From NCBI GenBank assembly GCA_024516155.1, contig JAJJXM010000007.1:434001-498000 (forward strand): a DNA stretch of 64,000 nucleotides. Reading direction: 5' to 3'. The stretch comes from Pyronema omphalodes (taxonomy: Eukaryota > Ascomycota > Pezizomycetes > Pezizales > Pyronemataceae). Made by a program: the position numbers and the translations under genes. Below, piece by piece: positions 11,285 to 23,484 of the stretch (its first letter is position 1; every line of letters starts with the position of its first letter). Below the pieces are notes generated by a model, which did not search any database, was not told the DNA's origin, and saw only the letters and a list, made by a program, of their open reading frames with translations.

Positions 11285-12302
11285 TTACATAAAGTCATCA
11301 CTGTTGAAAAATGTTAGCCTATGCTGTGGTTAAGACTAGGAAAAAGTAAAACTTACAAGTCGTCGTAGTTGTCGTAAGCCTGAGTCTCAGCCTTGTCGTC
11401 AGACTTTCCGGCAGCAGCAAGAGCAGCCTTCTTGGGGGCAGTCTTCTTCTTTCCTCCCTTCTGAGCCTCCTTCTCCTCCTTCTGCTTCTCGTTGGACAAA
11501 GTAGTCAACTTAGAAGCGACCAACTTAATCTGGTCCGAGGACATCTCCTTACAAAGACCACGGGCAAACTCCTGCATGAAAAGGTTGTAGTGGGGCTTCT
11601 TAGTGTGCTTGGTCAAAAGAGGGACCATGACCTCTCTAAGCTGGTCGAACTGGGACTTGGTAGTAGGGTTGAAGAAAGCGAAAGATCCGAGGTCGATAGA
11701 CTTAGTAGGGTCCTTAGGGTCGACGATAGCGATAGGCTTTCCACGGCCAGAAGTTCCAGCACCAGCACCAATTCCAACAGCACCGAACAAGTCCTCAGCG
11801 TGAGCAAGATCAGCCTCGACCTCACGTGCCTGCATACGAGCGCGACGCTCAGCGGGGGTCTCGTTAGCGAGCGCAGCAGCCTCAGCTTCCTCAGCAGCCT
11901 TCTTGGCCGCGTTTGCAGCTTTCTTCTCGGCGATACGCTCAGCGGTAGACTTCTTGTTGGCGAGGGCCTCAGCAGCGGCCTTCTCGGCAGCTGCAGCCTT
12001 CTTGGCCTCCTTCTCACGCTCAACCTCAGAGTCCTCCGCGGCATCCCATGAGTCAAGAACCTAACATCGGGTTAGTTCGGTGGTGGTGGTGGTGGCGGAT
12101 GGTTGAGTGGTTCAACTCACGTCGTCATCGGACTCCTCCTCGTCGTCCCACTTCTTCTTGGGCGCTAGGGTAGTAGGGCGGACCTCATCTTCGCTCTCCT
12201 CCTCGTCGTCTGCGACAACCACAGGTCAGTGTCGCGTTCTATCCGTGAACCATTGGAGGTAGAGAGCGGCTTCCACTTACCGAATTTCTTGGGGGGTGCC
12301 AT
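11285..12302 (-). CDS. HCR1: Translation initiation factor eIF3 subunit j (Hcr1)
   Basis: Exons 12302-12281, 12209-12121, 12060-11357 and 11300-11285 give 831 nt (276 residues). The N-terminus MAPPKKFDDEEESEDE and the acidic WDDEEESDDD / VLDSWDAAED blocks are the eIF3j acidic region that contacts the 40S subunit. A long Ala/Lys/Glu helix follows, then SIDLGSFAFFNPTTKSQFDQ and the conserved helical core. Read straight through, the frame stops at YDDL, but a GTAAGT donor overlaps that stop. Splicing 11356-11301 (CTAAC branch) adds a 16 nt exon ending DDFDDFM, the usual Hcr1 end. eIF3j helps 40S scanning, termination and recycling in the cytosol. It lies 370 bp upstream of PCH2 on the same strand. 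Confidence 0.92.
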
Positions 12303-14115
12303 AGTGAATGTGGGGGGGTATATGCAACTGGAAATGCCCAAAAGGAAAATGCAAGGAAGGTTGTACGGTCCGTTCACGGGGTGTGCCGAGTGCAGAAGAG
12401 AGAGATAAAAGTCGTGATGCTGATGGTGGGGTTAGAGGGGCATCGAAGGCGCTAAAACTAGTCGCATCACGTGAAGCGAAGAGCTTTGGCGTTGATGTGC
12501 AGGGGGGTGGAGGGGGGGGGGGGGGGGGGTGGGGGGGAAGGGGGGAAGGGGGAGAGGGTTACTCATCCCGAAGTTGGAGTCTGTATATTTTTCTTTCATG
12601 GGCTTTAATTATACCTGACTGGAACAAATCGAAACCCTCAAGTTGAATCATTCCAGCTTGCCAGTGTTGCCACAGTTCAGCTTATACCAAGTTCAAACCA
12701 TCCGAGTCACTTCCTGACTTTCTGAATCTCGCCTCCTTACTCCTTCCTGTAAATGGGTTCAATTCCGAGATTCTGAAAATCTCAACATACATAATTGTAA
12801 TTTCAGGGTATCCAATAAGATACCGTGTCGCTCCAAGCCAAAAGCCCAAAGCCCAAAGCCCCCGGTATCTGAAATTTCTACATAGTCTGTAATATCATGC
12901 TTCACCCGAAAATGAAGCCTTTGATATATATGGTGTTAGTACTGGACACGGTATATTATACTGGCTGTACCCAGGTATGTGGTATGTAGATGTATATACC
13001 ACCACCCCCTGTATGACTCTAAAAGTGACGTTCTGTATGGCGGTCTCAGACTCTCACACTCTCAGACTCTCAGACTCTCAGAGAATTGGTTGTTCCCGAA
13101 TCCTGACTTATGCATGATGGGACTATTGGCGTGGAAAGTGAACTTCACTTTGTTTTTTTCACTTCATACATTATCGTACGAGTATGTAGGCTGCTTCTAG
13201 AAAGTGATGAAAGTGATGAAAGGTATGAAAGTAATGAAAGTGATGAAAGTGATATTTTTTTTTGAATAATAATAGGGGGGAAATGCTACAGCAGCAAGCT
13301 TTTCGGATTCTACATATATAACTCGATAAAACAGAGAACAGTATTTCTATTATTATTTTTTTATTATTTTTTTTTCCCTTGTCTTTCTTGTCTTGTCCTT
13401 TTTTGGGGGGTGGTTGAGGTTCAGAACTTCAGAGTAATAAGTACCCTTGTATGTATCTATTTTATACAAAATATCAACAAAGGTCCAGAAGGACTAAAGT
13501 ATAATATATATCCCAAGTATCCCAAGTATCCCAAGTATCCCAAGTATCCCAAGTATCCCAAGTATCCCAAGTATCCCAAGTATCCCAAGTATCCCAAGTA
13601 TCCCAAGTATCCCAAGTATCCTATATATCCAAGATAAATGGTAATTTGTAATTTGTAAATTGTAAACTACTTTTTGCAGAATACAAATCGACGATTTGTT
13701 TACAATGTACATACCCATGGGCCATAACTTCTATTACCATCACTATCATTACCATTACCATTACTATTACCATTACTATTACTATTACCATCACCATTAC
13801 CAACATCAGTTCGCCTACATCAGTTCGCCTATATAGCACTACATATCCACCACCAGATTCCCAGGGCTAAACAAAAAAATAGCACTTACTTTCCACTTTC
13901 CACATGTCAAATAACTAATAATCAATAACCACTAACTAATACCAGATAACAGACGCCGGACAACAGACACCGACCAACAAAAATTCAATTTACTTTAATC
14001 TCAATTTCAAGAAAAGAAAAGATAATGTATATACTCGTACCTAAAGTCTAAAGATAGTGGCGCTAGACGAGTATACCAGAAGTTCACTTCACTTCTTTTC
14101 ACCTAGTTTTGTAGT
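12303..14115. other. Intergenic repeat-rich stretch
   Basis: Holds the eIF3j promoter side, a long G run (about 12508-12560), clustered CTCAGACT repeats (13048-13082), GAAAGTGAT repeats (13199-13256), a 9 bp minisatellite and CATTAC-type repeats (13736-13805). No gene seen. Confidence 0.6.
13509..13622 (+). repeat. 9 bp minisatellite (CCCAAGTAT)n, about 12 copies
   Basis: Perfect head-to-tail copies of CCCAAGTAT, ending in a variant CCTATATAT. Being a multiple of three it creates artificial open frames on both strands; there is no gene context. Confidence 0.95.
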
Positions 14116-14893
14116 CAGACCTCCCAACCGTATATCCAGTTTACCGGGTAAAATCATAAACCAGGTAAACTGAACCGACAATTCACGTTAGTTGGTACAG
14201 TTTTGGTGTCCCGAATACACAGCTGGTTCAGTTTTGAGGGGTCCATAGAACCGAATAACTGCAGTACACTGATTAAACGGACTCGATAACTATAAACCAG
14301 TTCAACCACATCGGGAACCAGTGCATGCACGAATAAATAATGCATTCAACTTCGTTTGAACCCACCGATGGCTATATATGCATACCAGTATCTCAACCCT
14401 CCTCATTTCACCAGCTTCCGATAACCAGATTTCCCAACTTTTACAAAATAGCGGTGAACATACTCTCGGTTCCCACGATGACTACCAAGTATAAGCTGCG
14501 ATTTTCCAAATGTAAGCAGATCATTATATCGCACCGTGATTCAATGCAGGCAGATACTCTAGAAGCCATTGAGGGGCTCAAGAGCTTCATTTTTAGGCGT
14601 CAGTTGTTATTTCTGGGGGACCCAATTAGAATAGAATTTTGTTATGTATGCACTGAATAATATTTATTTCCCCTTAATAAACCAGTTCCTCCGGACAAAC
14701 CAATTTTCGCAGTTCTAAACAGTTCACCTGGTTTGCCAAGCCTTGCATTCAGTTAACTGGTTTTCGCAGTTTAACCAGTTTATATTACTGACAGTAAACT
14801 GAACTGGGTCATCGTACAGTTCTCATATTCCAACAGTCCGTACAGTCCGTTTTGGCCGTCATTTTAAACTGGTTTGTACGACTGGGAGGTCTG
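14116..14893. mobile_element. Short non-autonomous DNA transposon with terminal inverted repeats
   Basis: The left end CAGACCTCCCAACCGTATA (from 14116) and the reverse complement of the right end CAGACCTCCCAGTCGTACA (ending 14893) match over about 28 bp with a few mismatches and one indel. Inside, the motif AACCAGTT/AACTGGTT recurs near both ends (about 14225, 14294, 14678, 14757, 14773, 14868), the kind of subterminal repeat seen in hAT elements. The interior (778 bp total) has no transposase; a 106-residue frame at 14340-14660 resembles nothing I know. No clear target-site duplication flanks it (tttgtagt versus tcaatatc), so the copy may be old or the class different. Confidence 0.6.
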
Positions 14894-16874
14894 TCAATAT
14901 CTCATCACATATATCATCATATCATCATATCACAATAACGATACGAAAAACTGCATCAATCAATCGATCAAAAATGCCGCCATTTCTTTTTAATCAGATT
15001 TACTTCATTCAATTCCTTAACTCTCTAGTCTCTAAAATTCAAACTTCAAGCTTTAAAGCTATAAACCGTAAACTATAAACTTCAACCTTAAAGCTATAAA
15101 CTCTCTAACCAATAACCAGTAACCAATAACCAGTAACCTCTAACCATCACAATCACAATTCCAAAACTCGGGGGTATCCTGTAGCAGTGTAGCGTATACT
15201 ATAACTCGATACATAATCTTGGGGTATACCTTTGTATGAGATGCCCGGGGGGGGGGGGGGTTGGATTTTTTTCGATTTCGATTTCGATTTTTAGAGTTGA
15301 TGGTAGGCAGGGTTGGGTTGTGTTGGGTTGCTGGTAGTGTTGGTAGGGCTGGCGTTGCTGGCGGGTGTTGGGTATGCACAGACAGATAGGTAAGTCTGTC
15401 TTTTTTATGGTCTTTGTTTGTGATCCTTGTTTGTCTCTTGGTTCTCCTCCGCTCTCATCCCGCCTTCTGCCATCCTTCTGCCATCTTTCTCCCCCCTCCC
15501 CCTCCCCCCATATCCCCCCATATCCCCGTATTCTATCCTCATCCCCTCTATCCTCTCCATCCCCTCTATCCCCCCCATATCCCCCCTCCAATATCCTCAT
15601 CATCATTCCATCAATTCCAAAAATCCATGACAACGAAACCCTCATCCCACATCCTCCGCTAACCCCACATCCTCCGCTAACCCCACCAATAACCCTGATC
15701 CCTTATACCCCACCAATTCCGTTTTCCAATCCCATCCCACATCCCACATTCTCGCCAATTCGCTTCCAATTCATCTCGCAATTCCGCTCATAATTCCGTT
15801 TCCAATCCCACAAAACATTATCATCAATCCTTATGCATTCAGTTTTTGTATTTGGTATTTTCCAATGCCTATTCCTATTCCCAGTGCAAGTCCAAGTCCC
15901 AGTCCATGCTATGCTATGATATGATATGTAATGCCATGTAATGCCATGTAGTGTAGAGTAGAGTAGTGTAGTGTAGTGTAGAGTAGAGCAGAGTAACGAA
16001 AAAAGTAACCCATTCCCATTCCCGTTTCCAGTTCCATTTCCAGTTCCGTTTCCATTTCCGTTCCTGTTCCATTGATGAAAAGCAACCCAATCCCGTTTCC
16101 AGTTCCAGTTTCGTTGCGCTCATGATCCTATCCCGTTTGTTTCCTATTCCTATTCATTCCTATTCCTATTCCAGTTCCGCTGCATTCCGTTCCGTTCCAT
16201 CCATGCGCTGCATAAAAAAAATCAAAACCACAAAACCCAAACGAAAAACAAAAAGACAAACAAAAACAAAAAACAAGAGAATGCCCCACCAAAAACTCCG
16301 TTAAAACGCAAAACAAAAAAACAAAAAACAAAAGCCAAACAAACAAGCAAGCAAACAAACAAAAACAACCAAGGAAACTTGCAAACACGCAAACAGAAAC
16401 CAAAAGCCAAACAAGCAAGCCAAAAGCCAAAACCGAAAAAAAACAAAGAGACAAAAAGACAAAAAGAAAAGAAAAGAAACAACAATCCCAGTTCCGTTAT
16501 GGGGGGTGTTTAGAGGTTGGTACCGAGGGCTATCCATGGTACTCTATAATGACCGTTGCTTGATGCTCGATTCCCAATACTTGATGAGTTTATGAGAAGG
16601 TGGAGGTATAAGGCAGAAGGTATGGTGAGGTGGGGGGTTTCCGGGGTTGGTTTCTGGTGTCTGGTGTTTCGGGTTGGTAGAGTTGTGGATGCCTTGCTTC
16701 GTGCTTCGTGCTTCGTGATTCGTACTTCGTGCCCATGTCCATGCCCGTGTCCTTAGATACCTATATCCCTAGATCCCTAGACTTTGTATTCTTAGGTCCT
16801 TTGGTCCTTTGGTCCTTGGTTTTGAAGCTCCGCAACCTTCCCACCTCGCCACCCCTTCACCCCTCCGTTGTTCG
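14894..16874. other. Intergenic low-complexity stretch
   Basis: Succession of simple repeats: AACCAATAACCAGT (15100-15145), a G run (15247-15260), CCCCATAT/CCTCTATCC tracts (15480-15600), GTGTAGA repeats (15945-15990), TTCCATTTCCAG (16010-16100) and AAACAAAAAGCCAAAC tracts (16240-16490). Long frames here are products of the repeats. No gene supported. Confidence 0.6.
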
Positions 16875-17230
16875 TTATACCATTAAGCCGGCAATCAGAA
16901 AACTTGCGCCTCCAATTAGTATGCTGACATAGGTTGGGCTTATCGCGTATTTCAGGGCGCTTTCCGAGTGGGTATGGACCGAGAACCGGAAAGATGGTGC
17001 TGAGGAGGCTATAAGTTATTGTTAGTATGCAAATACGTCAGACGGTGAGGGGAAGATGCAGGAGGGGATATGAAAGGTATGGTGATTTAAAAGGTATTCA
17101 AAGGGCAACCAGGGTACTCACTTTGGCGCTTTTCTAATGTTGAGTCGGTTGCAGTTGCGGCGACAAGAGAGAGTAGAAGGAAGAGAAGCCAGAGATTGGC
17201 GAAGGGTCGTAAGGTGGAGAGTTGTAACAT
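16875..17230 (-). CDS. Small secreted or membrane-anchored protein, unknown function
   Basis: Two exons, 17230-17122 and 17008-16875, with intron 17121-17009 (GTGAGT...TTATAG), total 243 nt (80 residues). The N-terminus (from MLQLSTLRPF) has a strong signal peptide core (LWLLFLLLSLVAATA) followed by LEKRQ, a Kex2-type cleavage context. The second exon encodes a short polar segment and a C-terminal hydrophobic stretch (VSILIGGASFLIAGLMV) that ends the protein, either a membrane helix or a GPI-attachment signal. Without the intron the frame ends after only nine more residues. No family recognised. It could be a small cell-surface protein; expression data would decide. Confidence 0.6.
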
Positions 17231-18863
17231 GTTGAAGGTGTTTAGGTTGTGTAAAGTGGAGTGTTTTTTTCGCAATGATTTTTCTCAAGGTATAGATGAT
17301 TCGTATGAGGTTGAGAAAGGTTGACGGGTTACTAAATGTTGTACTCGATACAATGGTCGATCGGGGTTTCAACTCTAAACTCGTCGGTTGGTGTTTGGTG
17401 CTTCGCGGGAGTCTGTTTCTTGAATTTCCTTAGCGGGTCCTTCGGTTCGGTTTTCTTTGATGATTTTCTTTTCGTGTCAAGTGATGTTTGTTTCGTTTGT
17501 TGGTTTGGTCTCGTTACCACAAATCAAGAAGCGGGGAGGGGAGTTGCTTGGGTTAAGTACTGTGTCGCAATTAAAAATACTCCCTCCCATGTAACCTGCC
17601 TGGCATGCATCGCTACTCCAGTCAAACCTACTGCTGGCTGCCTTTCATTCGTCATCACGCGCGGGTTTGGGGTAGGTGATCCGACATGTGGTCGGCTGTC
17701 TGCAGGGGTATCATAGATCCCATCCTTAAATTCTTTTAGTCCCATTTCTCCTCCCCCCCCCCCCGACCCTGGTCCCAGGCTGAAGTGCAACTCCCATTCG
17801 TGCACAGCATCACAGACAGCCGCTGACCTCATACACTTTGGAAACGTCAATTGGATATTTTGATGTGCAACCCCCAATTCCAAGATTTGTGAGTTAGCGA
17901 GCGAAAGTCTTGTCTGAAACCGTATGTACGAGTTGAGCGACTCCTGGAAGCGGGTGATGAGACGGCGAACGGGATCTTTTTGGGATCTGCTGGTTATGCT
18001 TGTTATGCTTGTTTTGTTGACATCCAGGTACACTGTATACTTTATTCGTATGTGGTGATGTACATACATAGCTCTTTTTTGCCATCTCAACACCTTGTGG
18101 ACAACGCATAATATTCTCAAGAAGCTACATACTGTATCTCTCATGTATGCAACTGAGATGCAAAATCTACCAAACAAACAGTTTCTCCAGAATCCAGAAC
18201 TTGCATTATTCCCCAATGACCTCTCCCCGTGGAGTTGGTTACACATCTAATCATCGACAAACAGTTGTTGTCGCATCATTAGCTAACTGCACGTCAATGA
18301 CCGCACACACTCCCCACAACCGATCCTCCATACAGTACCGGTTAACAGCGTAACGACTCTAGACTCAACCCACCCAGTCTCTTAGTTGTTGCCAATCATA
18401 GCATCTCAACCACCATGATTTTTTTGCAAAGACGGAAAGATGCGGGCCGAGGCCGCTACTCCGTATGTCGTCGAGTCGACGTCGACCAGTGGCAGGGCTA
18501 TGCATAAGCTCCGAATCGAGACGAGACCGCGAGAGCTTTGCAGAGCGAGCTGAAGAAAGCATAAGAGACAAGACACGGACGTATGTATGTATGATGTTGC
18601 TGCACCCCAGTTTTCGCCCTATGGATAACCAAAACCCACGATCGACTTTTTTGCTTGCATGATCACTTGCAGATGAGTTGTTTGTATGTATGTACTGTAT
18701 GTATGCAAAGATAACGCAATGAGGGGTAGTTTATGGTGAGGGATAATTTATGTTTTTTTTTTTTCCATCCCAAGAGGTTACGGTGCGGAGTAACAACTCG
18801 AATGGCGTCGGGACTCTGAGGTTGGCGAAGAATCAACAAGCATCAACAAGCTCAGCCACGGTC
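17231..18863. other. Intergenic stretch without supported gene
   Basis: A 240-codon minus-strand frame (17524-18246) exists, but it is low in family signal, starts in untranslated-looking sequence and contains a poly-Gly run encoded by a C12-14 homopolymer (17750-17764). GTATGTATGT-type repeats lie at about 18580-18710. Nothing else seen. Confidence 0.5.
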
Positions 18864-19431
18864 TTAGCTTAGTTCGGTTCTCAACTGCAAAAGCTTGGAG
18901 ATCGCCTTAATAAGATCTTGCCGAAGGCGGTCATTGGTAGGATACCTGATGAGGGAACCGATATCATCAAAAGAACCGTCGTTGATGATCGTGATCAACG
19001 GTCTCACTGAATGCAATCGAGGATCGAACTGGAGTTGTCCGAATGAAAAACGAATGACACCATGGTGAAGTAACCGCAGATTGTATACATCATGGTTTCG
19101 GACGAAAAGTGAGACAGGCCCGGCGCCGTATGACTTGCTCGAAAAGATCTTGCGATCAACTTCAAGAAGGCATGACACACCATGATTTCCGTCACGTTTT
19201 ACGATAAGACAAAAATCAAAAGAAATCAAAAAATATGTAGACCAGATCCTTGCAGTCGAGCTCATACTGTTTCCAGCGAGATCATCTACTGCACCCAAGA
19301 CCCATTCTTCCTCATAAGAGAATTGTTCTCCTTCACAGCGCGGCAACTAATGCAGGAAAAGGTGGAAAGACGAGAGTCATGGTTTCAGCATACGGTTTCC
19401 CGTCGCGAACTCGCTCATCTTGCCCGAACAT
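18864..19431 (-). CDS. Hypothetical protein, about 159 residues
   Basis: Model: exon 19431-19337 and exon 19248-18864 with intron 19336-19249 (GTGAAG...GCAAG), 480 nt. The N-terminus reads MFGQDERVRDGKPYAETMTL, and the C-terminal half contains SYGAGPVSLFVRNHDVYNLRLL and ends in an amphipathic helix (LRQDLIKAISKLLQLRTELS). Composition is protein-like and a TATATAA box lies about 70 bp upstream of the ATG. The start resembles degenerate fungal BTB-type proteins, but I cannot confirm a domain. The gene is divergently paired with ADE17 across about 700 bp. The splice junction is a guess. Confidence 0.45.
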
Positions 19432-19500
19432 TTTCCCGGCGGTGAAGTGAAAATTTGCGTTGTTCGTAAAGAAGAAAGAGGTTCGGAAGGGGGACGCGTC

Positions 19501-19507
19501 TTATATA
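19501..19507 (-). promoter_or_regulatory. Possible TATA box of the 18864-19431 gene
   Basis: TATATAA on the minus strand, 70 bp upstream of the proposed ATG at 19431. Confidence 0.35.
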
Positions 19508-20135
19508 CGTGTTATGCGGCTCGGCGAAAAAAAATCTCTTGGCAGGGAAATCTGCATGCCAAGAGGATGTACTCAGGGTCGCCGACAACTGTGGAGGGAG
19601 ATGCGACGGAGGAGCGGGATGCGATGAATGGGATGCGCGGGAAGTTCTTGTTTCGAGGGGTTGGAAGGAGAAAGAGAATTGTCTTTAGGGATACAGATGG
19701 TCGTCAAAGAATTGTTTACATTCGATATCAAGACTCCCTTCATTACACTCTCTTGACCCACTGGCATCCTACGGCCTCATCGCAAATCCCCATTACTCAG
19801 CCCCAAGCCAGTAGCCGCCGGAAGCGAGTGCCCCGCAGCATCTCAAATCTTTTTTTTTTGACCTTTTCTGGACCTTTTTTGGTTATTTTTTGACTCTTTT
19901 TGGCTCTTTTTTCTTTGCACGGTTAGTGGCGTTATCGCATTTCGGGTGGGTGGGCGGGCAGGGGGCACATGTCGATGAGGGGATCCCTCGAGTGATGCAA
20001 CTTTAGGAAGCTTTTTTTTCTTGGTCAAGTTTCTCGTTTGTTTGGGAACAGCCGAAGAAAACCCTTCTCTGATCCAGTCCATCTTCCTGCTCGTCTTTTG
20101 TCTTTCTCTTCCACAGCAAAAGCAACCAATTCAAG

Positions 20136-22316
20136 ATGCCTGGCAACTCATCTCAGAAGACGGGTTCGTACATTACACTTTCCCCACCGTGCACATCGTA
20201 TCGCGATTCCTGTCGCCGGGTGCCCCACCACACTACCCCGCAATCTTGAAAACACAGACATCTTCAACTCTGTTGTTCGCGGATATGGGCTAATATGTAT
20301 CGTCAATCATAGCGATCTTGTCCGTCTACAACAAGACTGGACTTCTCGATTTGGCGAAGGGATTGACTCAGAATGGAATCCGTCTTCTTGCTTCCGGCGG
20401 AACTGCTAAGTTGATTCGGGAAGCTGGAATGGAGGTCCAGTATGTTCACACGACTCTCTCTAAGGATTCACATCGCGAATCCGTACAGTACGGGTGTTGA
20501 CCTTGTGCAGCGATGTCTCCAGCATTACCCACGCCCCCGAGATGTTGGGAGGTCGCGTCAAGACCCTCCACCCTTCTGTCCACGCTGGTGCGCCTCCCGA
20601 TGATAACCCGTGCTCTAGCGATTGTACTGACTTGGATAAAGGTATCCTCGCCCGTGACCTCGAGTCCGACGAGAAGGACCTCGCTGAGCAGAACATCGAC
20701 AAGGTTGACTACGTCGTCTGCAACTTGTACCCCTTCAAGGACACCATCGCCAAGGTCAATGTCACCATCCCCGAGGCCGTCGAGGAGATCGACATTGGTG
20801 GAGTCACCCTCCTCCGTGCCGCTGCGAAGAACCACTCCCGCGTCACCATCCTTTCCGACCCTGAGGACTACCCCAACTTCCTTGAGGAGCTCAAGAAGGG
20901 AGAGGTCACCGAGGCTTCCCGCAAGCTCTACGCCTTGAAGGCCTTCGAGCACACTGCCGACTACGACAGCGCCATCTCCGAGTTCTTCCGCAAGAGATAC
21001 GCCGGAGAGGGTGTCCAGCAGCTCACCCTCCGTTACGGAGCCAACCCTCACCAGAAGCCCGCCCAGGCCTACGTTACCTCTGGAAACCTTCCCTTCAAGG
21101 TCCTTGCCGGATCCCCCGGATACATCAACCTTCTCGATGCCCTTAACTCCTGGGCTCTCGTCAAGGAGCTCAAGGAGGCCCTCAACCTCCCCGCCGCTGC
21201 TTCCTTCAAGCACGTTTCCCCTGCCGGAGCTTCCGTCGGTCTCCCTCTCTCTGATATCGAGAAGAAGCTCTGCTTCGTCGATGACATTGAGGGACTCGAC
21301 AACTCTCCTTTGGCCTGTGCCTACGCCCGTGCCCGTGGAGCTGACCGCATGTCCTCCTTCGGTGACTGGATCGCCCTCTCCGACGAGGTTGATGCCATCA
21401 CTGCTAAGATCATCTCCCGTGAGGTTTCTGACGGAGTTATCGCCCCTGCTTACTCCGCCGAGGCTCTTGAGATCTTGAAGAAGAAGAAGGGTGGAAAGTA
21501 CACTGTCCTCCAGATGGACCCCAACTACGAGGTAAACGAAATTGCGATGGAGATTAGTTTATATTCGCTAACAGAAATGTAGCCCGCTGCCACCGAGACC
21601 CGCCAGGTCTACGGAGTTTCCCTTTCTCAGGGACGCAACGACGTCAAGATCAACGCGAAGACCTTCTCCAAGGTTATCACCCCCGCCAACGCCGAGCTCC
21701 CCAAGCAGGCTATCATTGACTTGACCGTTGCCACTATCGCACTCAAGTACACCCAGTCCAACTCCGTTTGCTACGCCAAGAACGGACAGGTCGTCGGTCT
21801 CGGAGCTGGACAGCAGTCTCGCATTCACTGCACTCGTCTCGCTGGAGACAAGTGTGACAACTGGTGGTTGCGCCAGCACCCCAAGATCTTCCAGTTCAAG
21901 TGGAAGAAGGGTACCAAGCGCCCCGACAAGTCCAACGCCATCGACCTCTTCGTTTCCGGGCAGGTTCCCGACAAGGTTGAGGGTGGTATGGAGCGTGAGC
22001 TCTACGAGAGCGTCTTCGAGGAGGTTCCCGAGGAGCTCACCGCTGAGGAGAAGAAGGCCTGGAGAAAGCAGTTGACCGACGTTGTTGTCTCTTCCGACGC
22101 TTTCGTAAGTAACCCGGCTGAAGATGACGTGAAAGATGATGTGCTAACGTTCCACAACAGTTCCCCTTCGTCGACAACGTCTTCCGCGCTGCAGCTTCCG
22201 GTGTCAAGTACGCCGCTGCTCCCAGCGGATCCGTCAACGACCAGGCTGTGCATGACGCAGCTGAGAAGTGCGGAATTACCTTTGTTGAGCAGAGCACCCG
22301 TCTCTTCCACCACTAA
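20136..22316 (+). CDS. ADE17: Bifunctional AICAR transformylase / IMP cyclohydrolase (purine synthesis)
   Basis: Six exons: 20136-20163, 20313-20439, 20511-20587, 20642-21531, 21583-22104 and 22161-22316, totalling 1800 nt (599 residues; yeast enzymes about 592). Introns are 49-149 bp with proper phases. The IMP cyclohydrolase half shows [47 protein letters not shown] and [18 protein letters not shown]. The transformylase half shows [14 protein letters not shown], the catalytic Lys-His in [50 protein letters not shown] and the end STRLFHH. The enzyme does the last two steps to IMP, formylating AICAR with 10-formyl-THF and closing the ring. The GTTCGT donor of intron 1 is atypical, but it yields the expected TAILSVY junction. 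Confidence 0.97.
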
Positions 22317-23484
22317 AAGTTTTCAAAATTGGATACAAGAAGCTGGAGTATTTGAAGCCTTTGTATCGTCATCTGTTTGCTTTCGTAACGATTATCATAC
22401 CATAATGCATTGAGTTTGTGTGTTTTTGAGCCTTTGGGGTTAAACGGGCGCCGAAATTACAGCTTTGAAGAGTGATTTCCATTCCGACTGTTGCTCCGAA
22501 TGATTTCCCACGTTGCCCAAACTATTCCCACCAACGCCCCGCACTATCCAGCTCGTCCGTGAACTGGTACATAGAATAGGCTGCATAAATGAATCAACCT
22601 CTGTGCGCAATATAAGTCAGCCATCGCCGGTGCCACCTTGTAGGGAAATAAAGCAGGAGTGCGCGTTCATAGCGGAGTGAGGACGGTTTTAAACGGCGTC
22701 GATCTCATCATACGTTAGCCTTGCTATTTTTGGCGATGCCCATCGTGTTAGCAACAGCGTGCGCTTTTAAGCACTTTTGGGCTGCTGAGACGCGTGGAAG
22801 CGAAAAATGACAAGACGGCAGCAGCAACAACAGCAAAAATGCTGGCAAATCCGCCAAAACAAGACCCCGACGGATACCGCAAAATAAATGCATTTTTTTT
22901 GGCTTGATTTTTTCGAGATTGCGGAGAATTCGATGGGTGAAAGTTGTGTCGCTGGATAATATGGCCCATCGCAATCACACCCCGTCGACCTCCTCAGTTA
23001 GTGTTGATGATACCTGCTCAGACCGGAGCGACTTTAAAATGAAACAAGCAAGAAACCCCTAAAAACCAACCTTCGCCCCGGAAAGCCCCCTTCACGCTCG
23101 ACGCAACCTGCATATTTTTCTCTTTCGTGTATCAACAGTTTCGGACTCTCGCTCCTGTCACGTCTCTCGCTCTTTGTGTCTTCCCTTCAAATAATCGATC
23201 TTCTTTTTTCGTCTTTGCTGTACGTGCGGTTTAATTGGTGATCAGTGTGGCAATTGTTGTACGCTGAGCCTTCTCTTCGCTTCGAGGCCTTCAATTCTTC
23301 CTTACCTCACACTACGACCGACACACACACCCCCCCCGACCGACCTTCAACTACCAAACAACTCGCTTCGAGAACAAGGTCACCACCGACCCACGAACGA
23401 AAAGCGACGAGCCCATTTTCTACGACATCACCGACCGACAGCTTGACGCACTTTGAATAAGAATCTATACACCTTTAATTCGCA
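22317..23484. other. Intergenic stretch and syntaxin 5' region
   Basis: No gene supported. The last 400 bases (about 23085-23484) are pyrimidine-rich and CACCGACC-rich, typical of a fungal promoter or 5' UTR in front of the syntaxin ATG. Confidence 0.5.

Noticed and set aside
11590..12056. Long frames antisense to or out of frame with eIF3j
   Set aside because: Shadow frames of an Ala/Lys/Glu-rich gene; the eIF3j reading is confirmed by splicing and family motifs.
13410..13718. Frames made of KYPKYPKYP or ILGILGILG
   Set aside because: Pure translation of the 9 bp minisatellite.
16122..16537. Several Phe/Leu/Cys-rich minus-strand frames
   Set aside because: Come from AAACAAAAAGCCAAAC low-complexity DNA.
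17524..18246. 240-codon minus-strand frame
   Set aside because: It includes a poly-Gly run from a C homopolymer, has no family signal and begins in atypical sequence; likely chance.
20446..21213. 255-codon frame antisense to ADE17
   Set aside because: Mirror of the strongly biased ADE17 codons; no independent support.
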